NCBI RefSeq assembly: GCF_964355755.1
Contig: NC_092680.1
Coordinates: forward strand, 16,221,001 to 16,285,000
From: Antedon mediterranea
Lineage: Eukaryota > Echinodermata > Crinoidea > Comatulida > Antedonidae
Direction: 5' to 3'
Length of the DNA: 64,000 nucleotides
Below, piece after piece: positions 1 to 12,107 of the stretch (the stretch's first letter is position 1; the number at the start of each line of letters is the position of its first letter). The position numbers and the translations under genes were made by a program. A model generated the notes under the pieces. The model had not been told where the DNA came from and made no database searches. It saw only the letters and a program-made list of their open reading frames with translations.

Positions 1-429
1 GTAAATAAAAGGAAACACCAAGTAACTATATAATACATCAACACATAACGATATAATATTCATGACAAAAAGGAAGATGCCGATACATTAGATATTTATT
101 TCACCGATGAGGTGGTGAACTTATCAGAGAAATTGCCGCTCCTTGGTAATGTTACGACATAATGCTATAAAGGAAAGGGTGTATTGTTAAATGAGTTTTC
201 GTCTGAATAGGTTTCTGAAAAGAATTAACTATTTAAAGTAACAATAAAGCCGTTGATCTGAATGCTTTACTAGATTGCTTAAGGATAGGACTCTAGTCTA
301 TGTTAACAAATACAAACATTATAAACATATTTATACAGTTGTGTAATTTAGGGTTCCAAAAGTGATCCAAAATCGAAGTTTGTAACTTTCGACCTGTTTT
401 TACCTTGTCTATGATGACAAGGTTTCGAA
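1..429. other. No gene seen
   Basis: AT-rich sequence without a recognisable gene or repeat boundary. It does not match the unit of the tandem array that begins near 430. Confidence 0.5.
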
Positions 430-598
430 CCTTTTACTAAATAGACCATGGCTTTATTTCAATAGTAAATTGTTATGATTTTCAGTCTGGTTTGAGATCA
501 TCTATTGATTCACCTGGCAGAATGTAAGGAGTATTGGTAATTAACTGCCATGGTTAATTACTGATCTTTCATCTTAAAGTCCCTAGTCTCTCTAGTCT

Positions 599-1363
599 AT
601 TATTATTATTATTTATTGCCAAAAACCAGTTACAAACAAACAAAAACACAGAAACTAAGGGAGTAGGCAGGAACCTAAAAGTGAACCTAATCACTATAAC
701 AAGAGTTCAGGTTCCGTACTCCCAAAGTAACAACAATGATATAAAATAAACTATATAAAAATATTTAAATAACAAATAGACGAATCAACAGTGTCAATAT
801 AAAATAAACGGATAAAATACATAATAGTCGATTCAACAAAGTCAATATAAAACATGTGATTTAAGTGAATTTAAAAATGTTGGAAAACTGTCTAAAATTA
901 AAGAATTTTTAATCATTTCCGGTAATTCTTCCCACAACCTAGGGAATATATTAATAGCGGAATGATGAAGACAATTGGTTCGAGCATAGTGATGAATGAA
1001 CTTAAGTGTATCAAGGTGACGGCCATTAACAACTATAGATTGACAAACACTACTACAATCAACCGTTCCAATAAGTGATTTACAAAAGGATAACAGAAGA
1101 TAATTTCTTCGATTAGATAGTGTAGGCCAATTTAGCTTAGTGAGACGTTCCTCGTATTCCATTTCACTTCTTGTTTGTTTAAGGACAAGCCTAGTAGCCC
1201 TTCGCTGGACTGCCAAGTTTTTTGGTTCGAGGCAACCACGCTGGGACACCATATTCAAGGATGGGGACAATGAGAGCTTTATAGAGTGAGAAAATAGCTG
1301 AAGGGGATAATCCTCCTGCAATACTAGTAATAAAACCCAACATTCGATTTGAACGAGAAATAA
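599..1363 (-). mobile_element. 5'-truncated non-LTR retrotransposon (CR1/Jockey-like)
   Basis: The element lies on the minus strand. Its 3' end is at about 599 with a short (TAA)n-like tail, seen as TATTATTATTATT on the plus strand. It inserted into array module 1: the uninterrupted form of the site is visible near 4550, where CTAGTCTAGTC runs straight into ATTACTCTATTC. Only the last part of the reverse transcriptase ORF and the 3' UTR remain. The clade is inferred from the C-terminal peptide pattern and tail type. No clear target duplication was found. Confidence 0.75.
842..1321 (-). pseudogene. LINE reverse transcriptase C-terminal fragment, frameshifted
   Basis: The minus strand encodes the region after the RT domain of a non-LTR retrotransposon. 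A peptide with LYKALIVPILEYGVPAW lies in one frame. The continuation VQRRATRLV, then YEERLTKLNWPTLSNRR, lies in another, so a 1- or 2-base frameshift occurred near 1222. The order of an LEY-VPAW block, a VQRRATR block and an RR-L block is characteristic of CR1/Jockey-type ORF2 C-termini. The reading frame ends with a stop at 842. There is no upstream RT domain, so this is a dead copy. Confidence 0.8.
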
Positions 1364-1667
1364 TTAGTAATCAATCTATTCTTATTGGAAAGTTGAAAGA
1401 AGTGTTACTAGTTTGGAAAGTCAATGCAATGGTTTTATTAAATGGTTTGCATAATTGTTGATAATGGTGGACCGTTAACCCTAACCCCAACCCTTGGTAA
1501 AAATAAGGGATGGACATTTTGAACTCTTGTTGCTCCTACGTAAATGATTTGGAATCTCTAACTAAATGTGTAGGCCTATGCTTATAATTATTGCGCTTGT
1601 GGTTTCTGCAATAAAAAAAAAGTAATCAAATTCAAACTAGAAACTGAACCGTGTATCAATAGAACAT

Positions 1668-2586
1668 GACCCAAAATAATTGAAGCAATGCCTATAATTG
1701 TATTATTGTTATTATTATGTCAATAGGGTTCATTTACCCTAACTTTTGTATCTCAATCGATCCAACTACTGTAAAGTATGTCATGGCTCTAGGCTAGTTC
1801 ATGGGCTGTTCAGGATTTTATGTAGGCCTAGTATAATAATTTATATTTGTTTAATATAGTATATTCGAGAAAGGTAAGCAATTATAGCCCTTCTTAACCT
1901 GCTGGATGCTAAATCTATGAACCAATAATCCATTCATTGCGGAGAATGTTACCACGATGATTTTCTGGGAATTTACAGTAGTAAAGTATAAGGCATCAGC
2001 TAAATTATTCAAACTGTGAATTGTCGATTCTTTTAGTGGTATTTTAAATAAAGATTTTAATATTATTAAGGCCCTTGTACAGCAGTAAAAGCTAATTAAT
2101 TTATAAATGTGTTGCATAATATTTTTTTCTTCTTTCTCTTGTTGTTTTCTTGAATTAGATTCTTTAATTCACATTCACATCCAACAGCCAAAGGCCAATA
2201 ACAGGATGTCTTATTCATTTATTGTATAAGCTTAACTTTATAAGGAATGTACAATAAAATATAGGCCTATTGGATATGTAGTTCTGAGATTTCTATAAAA
2301 ATGGCAAATTAATATAACATGAACTTAAATTACAAACGTTCTTGGAGTGGACATTTGTTCCATCTACCCTTTCTACTTTGAGATCTAGAAATCGACATGT
2401 TGGTAACTCTTTTACGTTTATTATCTGTAATATTTAACAAATGGTAACTAATTCAATCTTTGATTTAAATAATTTAAAATACTTTAATTTTGAATTTGAT
2501 TTTAAACGGCTCATTAATATTTGTTTTTCTAAATCAAGCAGTCTAATATTAAAACCATTAATACATTTATATTTATTTTCATCTTT
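1668..2586. mobile_element. Unrecognised ~0.92 kb insertion in array unit 1
   Basis: Array units 2 and 4 read continuously from GTATCAACATGA into CTGATCGTACC. In unit 1 these two sequences are separated by about 920 bp. The insert begins near CCCAAAATAATTG and ends near TTTTCATCTTT. I see no terminal inverted repeat and no obvious target duplication. The minus strand has a short Lys/Leu-rich reading frame (2434-2637) that crosses the right junction, and another short Arg/Ser-rich stretch near 2340-2430. I cannot assign either. It could be a truncated retroelement, or the other units could have lost this segment. Confidence 0.45.
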
Positions 2587-5500
2587 CTGATCGTACCAGA
2601 CGTATCCATAGCCAATGTAACAACGCAAATCTTTCACTGGTTTAACCCAACAATTTTCAAGTCAATTCAAATAACAAAAAGACGACGAAGTAACTTCACC
2701 AATACCGGACGTGAAAGAAATAATATATACTGATGTCAATTTGGCAATTATGATGGAATCACACGAAATGTATGATGAGTCTACTACGTTTATTTTCCTC
2801 CTAAAAACGAAACGTTTCAACATTTTTCAGTATTAATTTAACACACAGTGCATTTTTGTTACGAATAGCGCCCCGTACTATAGACTGGGAATTTCCAGAT
2901 ATTAATTTCAGACAGCATTGTTAATTAATTGTTAATGGTGTAAAAATTAAATCTATTTTATCATTTTATATGAATATTTATGTTTGTTTTTTGTTAAAGC
3001 ATCATCGAAATTAAAACAATTTGTTTATTATTATAATGTTTAAATGAGGCTTTGCTTAATTATGGTTAATTTTACAGTTAAATTAGTAAATACTCCAAGA
3101 ATCCAAATTAGGTATGAGCCTGTTGTTTGAAATAAATAATCACTGATTTTATGCGAATAAATTATTTACTGTATACAAGTAAGATGTTATAATTTGTATG
3201 TATGTCTAACAATTTATTACGATTCGACCTGCTGTAGCCTATCATTGAGTAGCATATACGTTACGTGTCATAAAGGACTCACAGCTTTCCTCGGTGTAAC
3301 GTGGCGGGCTGCACCATACCATATCTAGTAAACTATAATATACGATACGATTGACAAAATACAATTTATAATATATTACCATTATCATTATCATTACGTA
3401 AAAGTTTTTAAATTTGTATAAAGTGAACTATGAGATATAAGACGTATGACAACCATCGAAGGAAGGGTCCCTGTGAAGTGTTAGGCTTTTCATTTTTTTA
3501 TACTGAGACAAGCATATTTGCCACTTTAGTTTAGTCAAAGGACATTTGTCTACAAATTAACACTTTAACATCTGTGGCGAAGAGTGGGAATTTCCTGATT
3601 ATAATATAATAGATAAATATAGTCAATGGTGTAAAGCTGAAAGCGGTGACGTGTACCGTAACCATTTATGAATATTTATATGTATTAGCCGTGTACAGTA
3701 TTTAAAATAATGTACATTGATTATGCTCGGACGAGACCTAAAAATTTCCTTAAAATCTAGGTCAGCACGTGGTGAAATTATTTCTCCATGATCATTAAAA
3801 GAATCCAAATGTTATGAAGCTGAGTTAAGCCTGTGTGGGTCCTGTTTGAAATGAATATGTCACTGATTTATTGCGAATGAATTATTTACTGTGTTTAAAT
3901 AAGATAATTATACTTATCATGTGTGCCTGACACTTTGTTGCGGTACTACCTCTGTCTGTAGCCTAAATCAAAGAAGATTTGAACCAGCCAATACGCCACG
4001 TGTCAAAAAGGAAACTAACATCTTCCTTGGTGTAACGTGACGGGCTACATACGAAAAATATCAAAATTAACTCTACACTACACGTCACGAAAAAATAATT
4101 AAAAATAAATAATGAATGTATTAAAAGTAAATGAGATATGTTTCTGCAGAGGGCCCCTGTGAAGTGTCGGCTTTTTACTTTTTAATTGTTTCCTTTTTCC
4201 CATTTGCTAGCATTATTACTGTATTTCTAAAAAAATAAAACTGTTCAAAAACAATAATACAAAACAATAATATTGAAACAATTAAACGAACATAATGAGC
4301 ATGAATGCCCATACGCTTATACAACGTCAACAACAAACAGCAAAGTTTAAATAAATTCGTATGTTATATTCTTTGTTTTTGTGCTTTATCTTTTAAATAA
4401 GTAAAATCAGTAAATTGTACGGTATTTATGATTTTCAGTCTGGTTTTAGATCATCTATTGATTCAGAATGTAAGAAATAATGGTAATTAACTGCCATGGT
4501 TAATTACTGATCTTACATCTTTAGAAGTCTCTAGTCTCTCTAGTCTAGTCATTACTCTATTCTTATTGGAAAGTGAAGAAATGTGAATATAGCTTAGCCT
4601 AATTGGGAAGTCACTGCACTGGTTTTATTCGATGGCCTAATGGTTGATAATAGTGGACCATTCATCCTTGGCAAAAATAAGGGATGGACATTTTTAGGAC
4701 CCTTGTTTAACATACGTAAATTATTTAAAATCTCTAGCTAAATATGTAGGCCCGCTTTATGGTGTTTTGTGGTTTCTGCTAAAAAAAACCAACAAAACAC
4801 AGTATCAAATTCAAAGCGACTGCACCGTGTATCAACATGACTGATCGTACCAGACGTATCCATAGCCAATGTAACAACGCAAATCTTTCACTTGTTCAAC
4901 CCAACGATGTTCAATATTATTTGTACATATTTACCGGACCGTTCCCTCTGATCCACATGATGTTCAAATAACAAAAAGAGGACGGAATGACGTCACCAAT
5001 ACTGGTGTCAGAGATGATATATGCTTACTGACATAAATTGGATAATTGTGATAAAATCACACGAAATGTTTGTTTCCTCCTAAAAAACGAAACTTTTCTA
5101 CCATTTTACATTATCAATTTAACACACAGTGCATTTTTGCTACGAATTGCGCCCCGTACTATAGATAGGGAATTTCCAGATGTTAATTTCAGACAGCATC
5201 GTTAATTAATTGTCAATGGTGTAAAAATTAAATCTATAGTATCGTTTGATATGAATATTTATGCTTGTTTTTGTTAAAGCATCATCGAAGTTAAAATATT
5301 TTGTTAATTTTATTAACAGATTATAATGTTTATATATGAGGCTCTGTACCTAATTATGGTTAATTTTATAGTTAAATTAGTGAATCCTCAAATAATCCCA
5401 ATTAGGTGTAGGCCTGTTGTTTGAAATAAATAATGTCACTGATTTTATGCGAATAAATTATTTACTGTATACAAGTAAGATGTTATAATTTGTATGTATG

Positions 5501-7836
5501 TCTAACACTTTATTGCGATTCGACCTGCTGTAGCCTATTGCGCGCAGCATATACGTTACGTGTCATAAAGCTTTTCATTTTTATTTTTTAGTTTCTTTTT
5601 GAGAGACAAGCATGCCACTGTAATTTAATCTATCATCACAAAGGACATTTGTCTACAATGTCACAATTTCAATATAACATAGGCATACTTTGCTACATGT
5701 TGCACCCCATACTATATGGCGAAGTGGAATTTCCAGATTGTATAAGTAGAAAAATTACATAGTCAATTATGTAAAACTGAAATCGGTGACGTATTACCGT
5801 AACCATTTATGAATATGTATATGCATTAGCGTGTATTTAAAATAATGTATATTCCAAAGATTATGCTTGGACGAGACATATCCTTATTATTACAAAAATA
5901 GGTATTATTTCTCCGTCGTCATAAAAGAATGCACATTTTATGAAGCTGCGGTAGGCCTATTTAGGCTTTGTTTGAAATAAATATGTCACTGATTTATTGC
6001 AAATGAATTATTTACTGTGTATAAATAAGATGATTATACTTATAGTATGTGCCTGACACTTTGTTGCGGTACTAACTTCTGCTTGTAGCCTATTCCAAAC
6101 GGCCCTTATGTCACGTGTCAAAAAGGAAATTCTTCCTTGGTGTAACGTGGCGGGCTGCTACAATAAAATCTAATTAACTCCTATACTACATCACAAACAA
6201 ACAATTAAAATTTAAAAATAAATGAATCTTCAGCAGATGAACGTATTAGAAGTTATAAGATATCTTCAGCAGAAGGCCCCTGTGAAGTGTCGGCTTTTTA
6301 CTTTTTAAACATGTCTCTTTTGTTCCATTTGCTAGCATTATTACTGTATTGTTTGAAGGTTTGCATGGTGAAATCAAATGTTGATATATGAGTTTGCGGT
6401 ATCACGATATTAGAATATACGTGTACCGCATTCCGCAAACGTTATCATTATTACTGTAGGCCTATTTAAAAAAAAATAAAACTGTTCCCAAAAAAAAATG
6501 ATACGAAATGAGCATGAATGCTCTAAATAGTGCTTTAATATCTTTTTATAAATACATTTTAATGAGAAGATTATTTTACACGATTTGACAGATTCTTTGA
6601 AAATGTGTTTCTTTCGAATGCGTTTTAGTCGTTGGGGTTATTCCATGTAGCTATACAATTAGCTAGCTCCATGGTTATGAACAGATTATAATGTGTAAAT
6701 GAGGCTTATTACTACCTAATTATGGTTAATTTTATAGTTAAATAGTAAAATCCTCAAAGAATCCAAATTAGGTTTAGGCCTGTTGTTTGAAATAAATAAT
6801 GTCACTGATTTTATGCGAATAAATTATTTACTGTATATAAGTAAGATCATTATAATTGTTAATGTATGTCTAACACTTTACTGCGGTTTTCTTCTGCTGC
6901 CTGCAGTGGCATATTCATTGGGCGGCGATTTTTTTTTTCGTACATAAGTTGGGGACCCCCCTCATGAAACGTCACAGAATAAACATGAATAATTCATCAG
7001 TTAAATTTTCTTGTTCCGTGTGCACCCAAGCGTATAGCAACAAGAAGTGATTATAGTCCAGTAAAATATCACCTTCACCATTGCATAACGTTAGTAGTCA
7101 ACGAGATTCTCACCGTAGGTTCTAAACATTATGTAAAGATCATTTATTGATGTTGCGTCGCGTAAAAGTTGGGATTTGTGGAGAAAATGAAGTTTTTATA
7201 CGCAGTTTTTGCTTCCTTTCGTCGTGGTTTGTTTTCATCGAAAAATGACGTCATGGGGCATAAGTGAATGACACGCCATTGTCGACATTTGCGTTCGTAT
7301 TAAAAAGTGAATTTTAAATGTACGAATATGGTATTAATTATCTGTATTACATTGTATTATTATGTATTACATATATAACAAGTCATTTTGATAAAAAATA
7401 AGTCAAATAAATATGAAAAACAAAGGAAAATTGTGATTTTTGCATGTCATCTGAAGTGACCTTCCATACAATGTGATAGCGCCCTCTATAAGTATTGATA
7501 CACTCGCACTTCAAACTGCAAGCTTTTTTGATTCATTCATTCAGAAATACAATTTAAGGAAGAAATCGAATCAAGGGCATTATTACTTGGTTTATTATAT
7601 ATTTATGATGTTTTCCCCAAAAATAATTACCAGTATGTACATTTTGCGAATTGTAGATGTACCGGCGGTATGAAATTAAAAAAAGCTGTTTACGCGGTCT
7701 GTAGCCTAACGATATAATAATAATTATATGTATAAAATAATTGTTACTTTTTTTCTGATAAATCAGTATGAATATGTTTACTTAGCGCTGCTTTAAGCAC
7801 CCTATTAAAAAAGAAAAGAAACAAATTGATTTAAGC

Positions 7837-8600
7837 CTATTTTTTGTCACGTTTTCGGTAATTAATTGTCTTCTTCGCTCTCACTATCTGATTCATCACT
7901 GTTCTCATCATCCGAGTTAAAGGAGTCGTTCTCGGCAATCGCTCGTTCAATTCTGTTGGAAGAATCTCGCTTTCACACCACAAAGGCCCCAGCAAATCGT
8001 TATCGCCAACGCACCATCCGTTATTGTCTTGGGGTTTCGGCAACTCGTAAAATCGGTGTTAGTGCGAGCCTCCACAGATCCTGACTTGATAGTTCGATCA
8101 TCGTGCGTTGTATATGTTGATGCAAGCATCTACGCGACGGTGGAAAGTTAGCTAATTTTTAAATCAATGTTTTTTTAACACTGATTATTCCGGGTTTTTT
8201 TTCTTGCATTTCCTGCGAAAAAAGTCAAATCTAAGTTTATCGGTAGGCCTACGCCTTGCTTTCGAACGGAATCCATATAATAACAGGCACGTGAACTATT
8301 CCAGTTCCAACATTAACTCTTCTTCTCCTTTCCAACTTTCTCCTACTTTCTTGAAAACCTCTTCAAATTTTGGATATTTTTCGACAAGTTTAATGGCCTT
8401 TAATTTTCCTTCCCTTGAAAGCGCTGGTCGTGCTGCACTTTGTGAACGCATGCAGCCCTAGAATGGCATTACATCGACTTGGGGTGATTTCAGTGGCTAA
8501 ACTGTGAGATTGGTTATTCGTCAATTCCTGCCACTGCCTGTATCGAATAGGACTTTTGCAATAATGGACGAAACAAAATGTAACAATATAAAAAAAAAAC
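7837..8600 (-). pseudogene. Decayed repeat-encoded ORF, left arm and spacer
   Basis: Reading the minus strand from about 8600 down to 7837 through several frameshifts gives an ordered set of blocks: LGLHAFTKCSTTSAFKG, then LVEKYPKFEEVFKKVGESW, then DKLRFDFFRRKC, then a SNYQV block, then LPKPQDNNGWCVGDNDLLGP, and an acidic Ser/Asp/Glu tail. From memory, this order (a LHAFTGCD-like motif, an FTC-LYG-like motif, an LPP...QH..RANYQ block, then GW...L.P.W) is typical of an uncharacterised, repeat-associated protein family in cnidarian, lancelet and echinoderm genomes. A database search is needed to confirm that. Stops and frameshifts make this copy non-functional. No catalytic domain is recognisable. 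Confidence 0.55.
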
Positions 8601-8649
8601 ATCGCTGGATCCCGATCGAAATCAAGGAGTACCGATGAACTTAGATTTT

Positions 8650-8942
8650 ACTTTCTTCGCAGGAAATGCAAGGAAAAAGACGGATAATCAGTGTTAAAAA
8701 ACATTGATTTAGCTAACTTTCCACCGTCGCGTAGATGCTTGCATCAACATATACGACGCACGATCGAACTATCAAGTCGTGATCTGGAAGCTCGCACTAA
8801 CGCCGATTTAAGAGTTGCCAAAACCTCAAGACAATAACGGATGGTGCGTTGGCGATAACGATTTGCTGGGGCCTCTTCCAACAGAATCGGATGATGAGAA
8901 CAGTGACGAATCAGATAGTGAGAGCGAAGAAGACGATTAATT
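8650..8942 (+). pseudogene. Decayed repeat-encoded ORF, C-terminal copy in right arm
   Basis: This is the mirror copy of the ORF end in the left arm. On the plus strand one frame reads a SNYQVVIWKLALTPI block, one in-frame stop, ELPKPQDNNGWCVGDNDL, then LGPL, and a run of Asp, Glu and Ser ending in a stop at 8938-8940. Upstream, in a shifted frame, FPPSRRCLHQHI is readable. The right arm lacks two short segments that are present in the left arm near 7930-7985, so the arms have diverged since duplication. It is a pseudogene with no evidence of expression. Confidence 0.55.
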
Positions 8943-11900
8943 ACCGAAAACGTGACAAAAAGTAAGCTTAAATCAATTTGTTTCTTTTTTTTAAATATGG
9001 TGCTTAAAGCAGCGCTAAGTAAACATTATTATTCATACTGATTTATCAGAAAAAAGTAACAATTATTTTATACATATAATTATTATGATATCGTTAGGCT
9101 ACAGACCGCGTAAACAGCTTTTTTTTAATTTCATACCGCCGGTACATCTACAATTCGCAAAATGTACATACTGGTAATTATTTTTGGGGAAAACATCATA
9201 AATATATAGTAAACCAAGTAATAATGCCCTTGATTCGATTCCTTCCTTAAATTGTATTTCTGAATGAATGAATTTATAACAACAAAAAGCTTGCAGTTTG
9301 AAGTGCGAGTGTATCAATACTTATAGAGGGCGCTATCACATTGTATGGAAGGTCACTTTAGATGACATGCAAAAATCACAATTTTCTTTTGTTTTTCATA
9401 TTTATTTTACTTATTTTTTATCAAAATGACTTGTTATATCTGCGATACATAATAATACAATGTAATACAGATAATTAATACCATATTCGTACATTTAAAA
9501 TTCACTTTTTAATACGAACGCAAATGTCGACAATGGCGTGTCATTCACTTATGCCCCATGACGTCATTTTTCGATGAAAACAAACCACGACGAAAGGAAG
9601 CAAAAACTGCGTATAAAAACTTCATTTTCTCCACAAATCCCAACTTTTACGCGACGCAACATCAATAAATGATCTTTACATAATGTTTAGAACCTACGGT
9701 GAGAATCTCGTTGACTACTAACGTTATGCAATGGTGAAGGTAATATTTTACTGGACTATTACACAACTGCGATACGATACTTTTACAGTAGGCCTAGGAT
9801 TCTAAGTCAATTCACGTGATTGCCTTCGCGCACTCTTCTTCACACACACACACACCACTATGCAAAATGTGTCGAGTCGAGGCTAATCGACAGCTAGGCA
9901 AGACATTACACTAAGTAGTAATTCATTGGACATAGCCCAAAGAAAGCTTAGACCCACAAGAATAAAGAATGTGTATAATTTGTGTACTGTATTTTTTTAA
10001 TTCTGCTATTTTATTATCAAACAATATGCATGTAATCAAAGGAACTGCGCGTATATGAACACATGAGATGGGAAGGTTAGACCCACGAGAATAAAAAATG
10101 TATTTTTGTGTAATGTTTATTGTTTAATTTTGCTGACTCTAACACACACGTCACACACACCAACACAGCTACTACTAGAATAGACATGGGTTTAGAGAAT
10201 AGTAATTAGGCCTAATAGTATCTATAGAAACTATAATTTTAACACGTAATTCTTTAGTAATAAATTATATTAAACACACCATAAACTAAAGGCTGATTAT
10301 TTCGACAATCCACACAAAACGCCGCTATTCTATTATGAAATCGCACGCGGCAACCACAGCGGAGATAGGCCTAGAATCGTACCGCACTTGTGTAAACTAC
10401 TGTAATCACTTCTTGTTGCTATACGCTTGGGTGCACACGGAACAAGAAAATTTAACTGATGAATTATTCATGTTTATTTTGTGACGTTTCATGAGGGGGT
10501 CCCCAACTTATGTACGAAAAAAAAAATCGCTGCCCGGCCATATACGTTACGTGTCATAAAGGACTCACAGCTTTCCTTGGTGTAACGTGGCGGGCTGCAA
10601 CACACTACCCAGTAAACTATATAAACAACAATTATACGCTGATATCAAGTAAACTATTATAAACAAAAATACGATACGATTGACAAAATACAATTTCTAA
10701 TATCCCTTATCATTACGTAAAAGTGTTTAAATTTGTATAAAGTGAACTATGAGATATAAGACGTATGACAACCATCGAAGGAAGGGTCCCTGTGAAGTGT
10801 TGGGCTTTTCATTTTTTTATACAGAGACAAGCATATTTGCCACTTTAGTTTAGTCAAAGGACATTTGTCAACAAATTAACACCTTTAACACACTTTTGCT
10901 ACGTGTTGCACCGTGACATCTGTGGCGAAGAGTGGGAATTTCCAGATTATATAGTCAATGGTGTAAAGCTGAAAGCTGTGACGTATAACCATTTATGAAT
11001 ATTTATATGTATTAGCCGTGTACAATATTTAAAATAATGTATATTGATTATGCTTGGACGAGACCTAAAAATGTCCTTAAAATCTAGGTCAGCACGTGGT
11101 GAAATTATTTCTCCATGATCATTAAAAGAATCCAAATGTTATGAAGCTGCGGTAGCTTAGGCCTATGTGGGGTGGGTCCTGTTTGAAATGAATCTGTCAC
11201 TGATTTATTGCGAATGAATTATTTACTGTGTTTAAATAAGATAATTATACTTATCATGTGTGCCTGACACTTTGTTGCGGTACTACCTCTGCCTGTAGCC
11301 TAAAATCATATCAAAGAAGATTTGAACCAGCCAATACGCCACGTGTCAAAAAGAAAACTAACATCTTCCTTGGTGTAACGTGACGGGCTACATACGAAAA
11401 ATATCAAAATTAACTCTACACTACACGTCACGAAAAAATAATTAAAAATAAATAATGAATGTATTAAAAGTAAATGAGATATGTTTCTGCAGAGGGCCCC
11501 TGTGAAGTGTCGGCTTTTTACTTTTTAAATGTCTTCCCTTTTCCCTTTTGCTAGCATTATTACTGTATTTCTAACAAAATAAAACTGTTAATGTTAACTG
11601 TTAAACAATAATATTTAAACAAATGATAGGAAAATAATGAGCATGAATGCTCATAGCTCATACGCTTATACAACGTCAACAACAAACAGCAAAGTTTAAA
11701 TAAATTCGTATGTTATATTCTTTTTTTTTTTAGCTTTATCTTTTAAATAAGTAAAATCAGTAAATTGTACGGTATTTATGATTTTCAGTCTGGTTTTAGA
11801 TCATCTATTGATTCAGAATTTAAGTAATAATTGTAATTAACTGCCATGGTTAATTACTGATCTTACATCTTTAGAAGTCTCTAGTCTCTCTAGTCTAGTC

Positions 11901-12107
11901 ATTACTCTATTCTTATTGGAAAGTGAAGAAATGTGAATATAGCTTAGCCTAATTGGGAAGTCACTGCACTGGTTTTATTCGATGGCCTAATGGTTGATAA
12001 TAGTGGACCATTCATCCTTGGTAAAAATAAGGGATGGACATTTTTAGGACCCTTGTTTAACATACGTAAATTATTTGGAATCTCTAGCTAAATATGTAGG
12101 GCCGCTT

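Larger units (their letters stand above)
430..6686 (+). repeat. Tandem array, dimer 1 (two diverged ~2.3 kb units)
   Basis: Two consecutive units share the same module order. Module 1 (472-599 and 4430-4556) contains the words TCATCTATTGATTCA and TTAACTGCCATGGTTAA. Module 2 (1364-1667 and 4557-4838) contains AAGGGATGGACATTTT. Module 3 (2587-3230 and 4840-5560) contains GGGAATTTCCAGAT. Module 4 (3230-4190 and 5560-6310) contains CCCTGTGAAGTGT and TTGGTGTAACGTG. The unit tails differ: 4190-4430 in the first and 6310-6680 in the second. Unit 1 is lengthened to about 4 kb by a LINE (599-1363) and an unrecognised insert (1668-2586). Modules 3 and 4 are related to each other, for instance in TTATTTACTGTGTATAAATA-like stretches, so the unit itself grew by an older internal duplication. 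No conserved long ORF is visible. It may be a satellite-like array or the inside of a large non-autonomous element. Confidence 0.75.
7054..9758. mobile_element. 2.7 kb palindromic element with ~1.1 kb arms, target duplication TTA
   Basis: The left end is TAGTCCAGTAAAATATCACC at 7054 and the right end is its near-perfect reverse complement ending at 9758. Both are flanked by TTA (7051-7053 and 9759-9761). Removing the element restores the GTGATTACAC sequence seen near 12230. The two arms (about 7054-8240 and 8640-9758) are inverted copies of one another with small indels, separated by a spacer of about 400 bp. A TTA target duplication would fit PIF/Harbinger-type integration, which is inference. 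Each arm carries the 3' end of the same decayed ORF, pointing outward. Confidence 0.8.
6925..10530. mobile_element. TIR element T, copy 1, split by a nested palindromic element
   Basis: The termini are inverted copies: GCGATTTTTTTTTTCGTAC at 6925 and its reverse complement ending at 10530. The inverted match continues for over 100 bp, through GTTGGGGACCCCC and CTTGTTCCGTGTGCACCC. Without the nested 7054-9758 insertion the element is about 0.9 kb. The interior (9762-10400) is the reverse complement of the interior of the copy at 12108-13024, so the two copies lie in opposite orientation in the array. No transposase ORF is seen, so it is non-autonomous. The target duplication of this copy is unclear. 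Confidence 0.8.

Noticed and set aside
3623-11135. Two nearly identical minus-strand 61-62 codon frames (3623-3808 and 10947-11135)
   Set aside because: They are the same stretch of the tandem array in units 1 and 3, interrupted in units 2 and 4. Similarity reflects repeat copying, not coding constraint.
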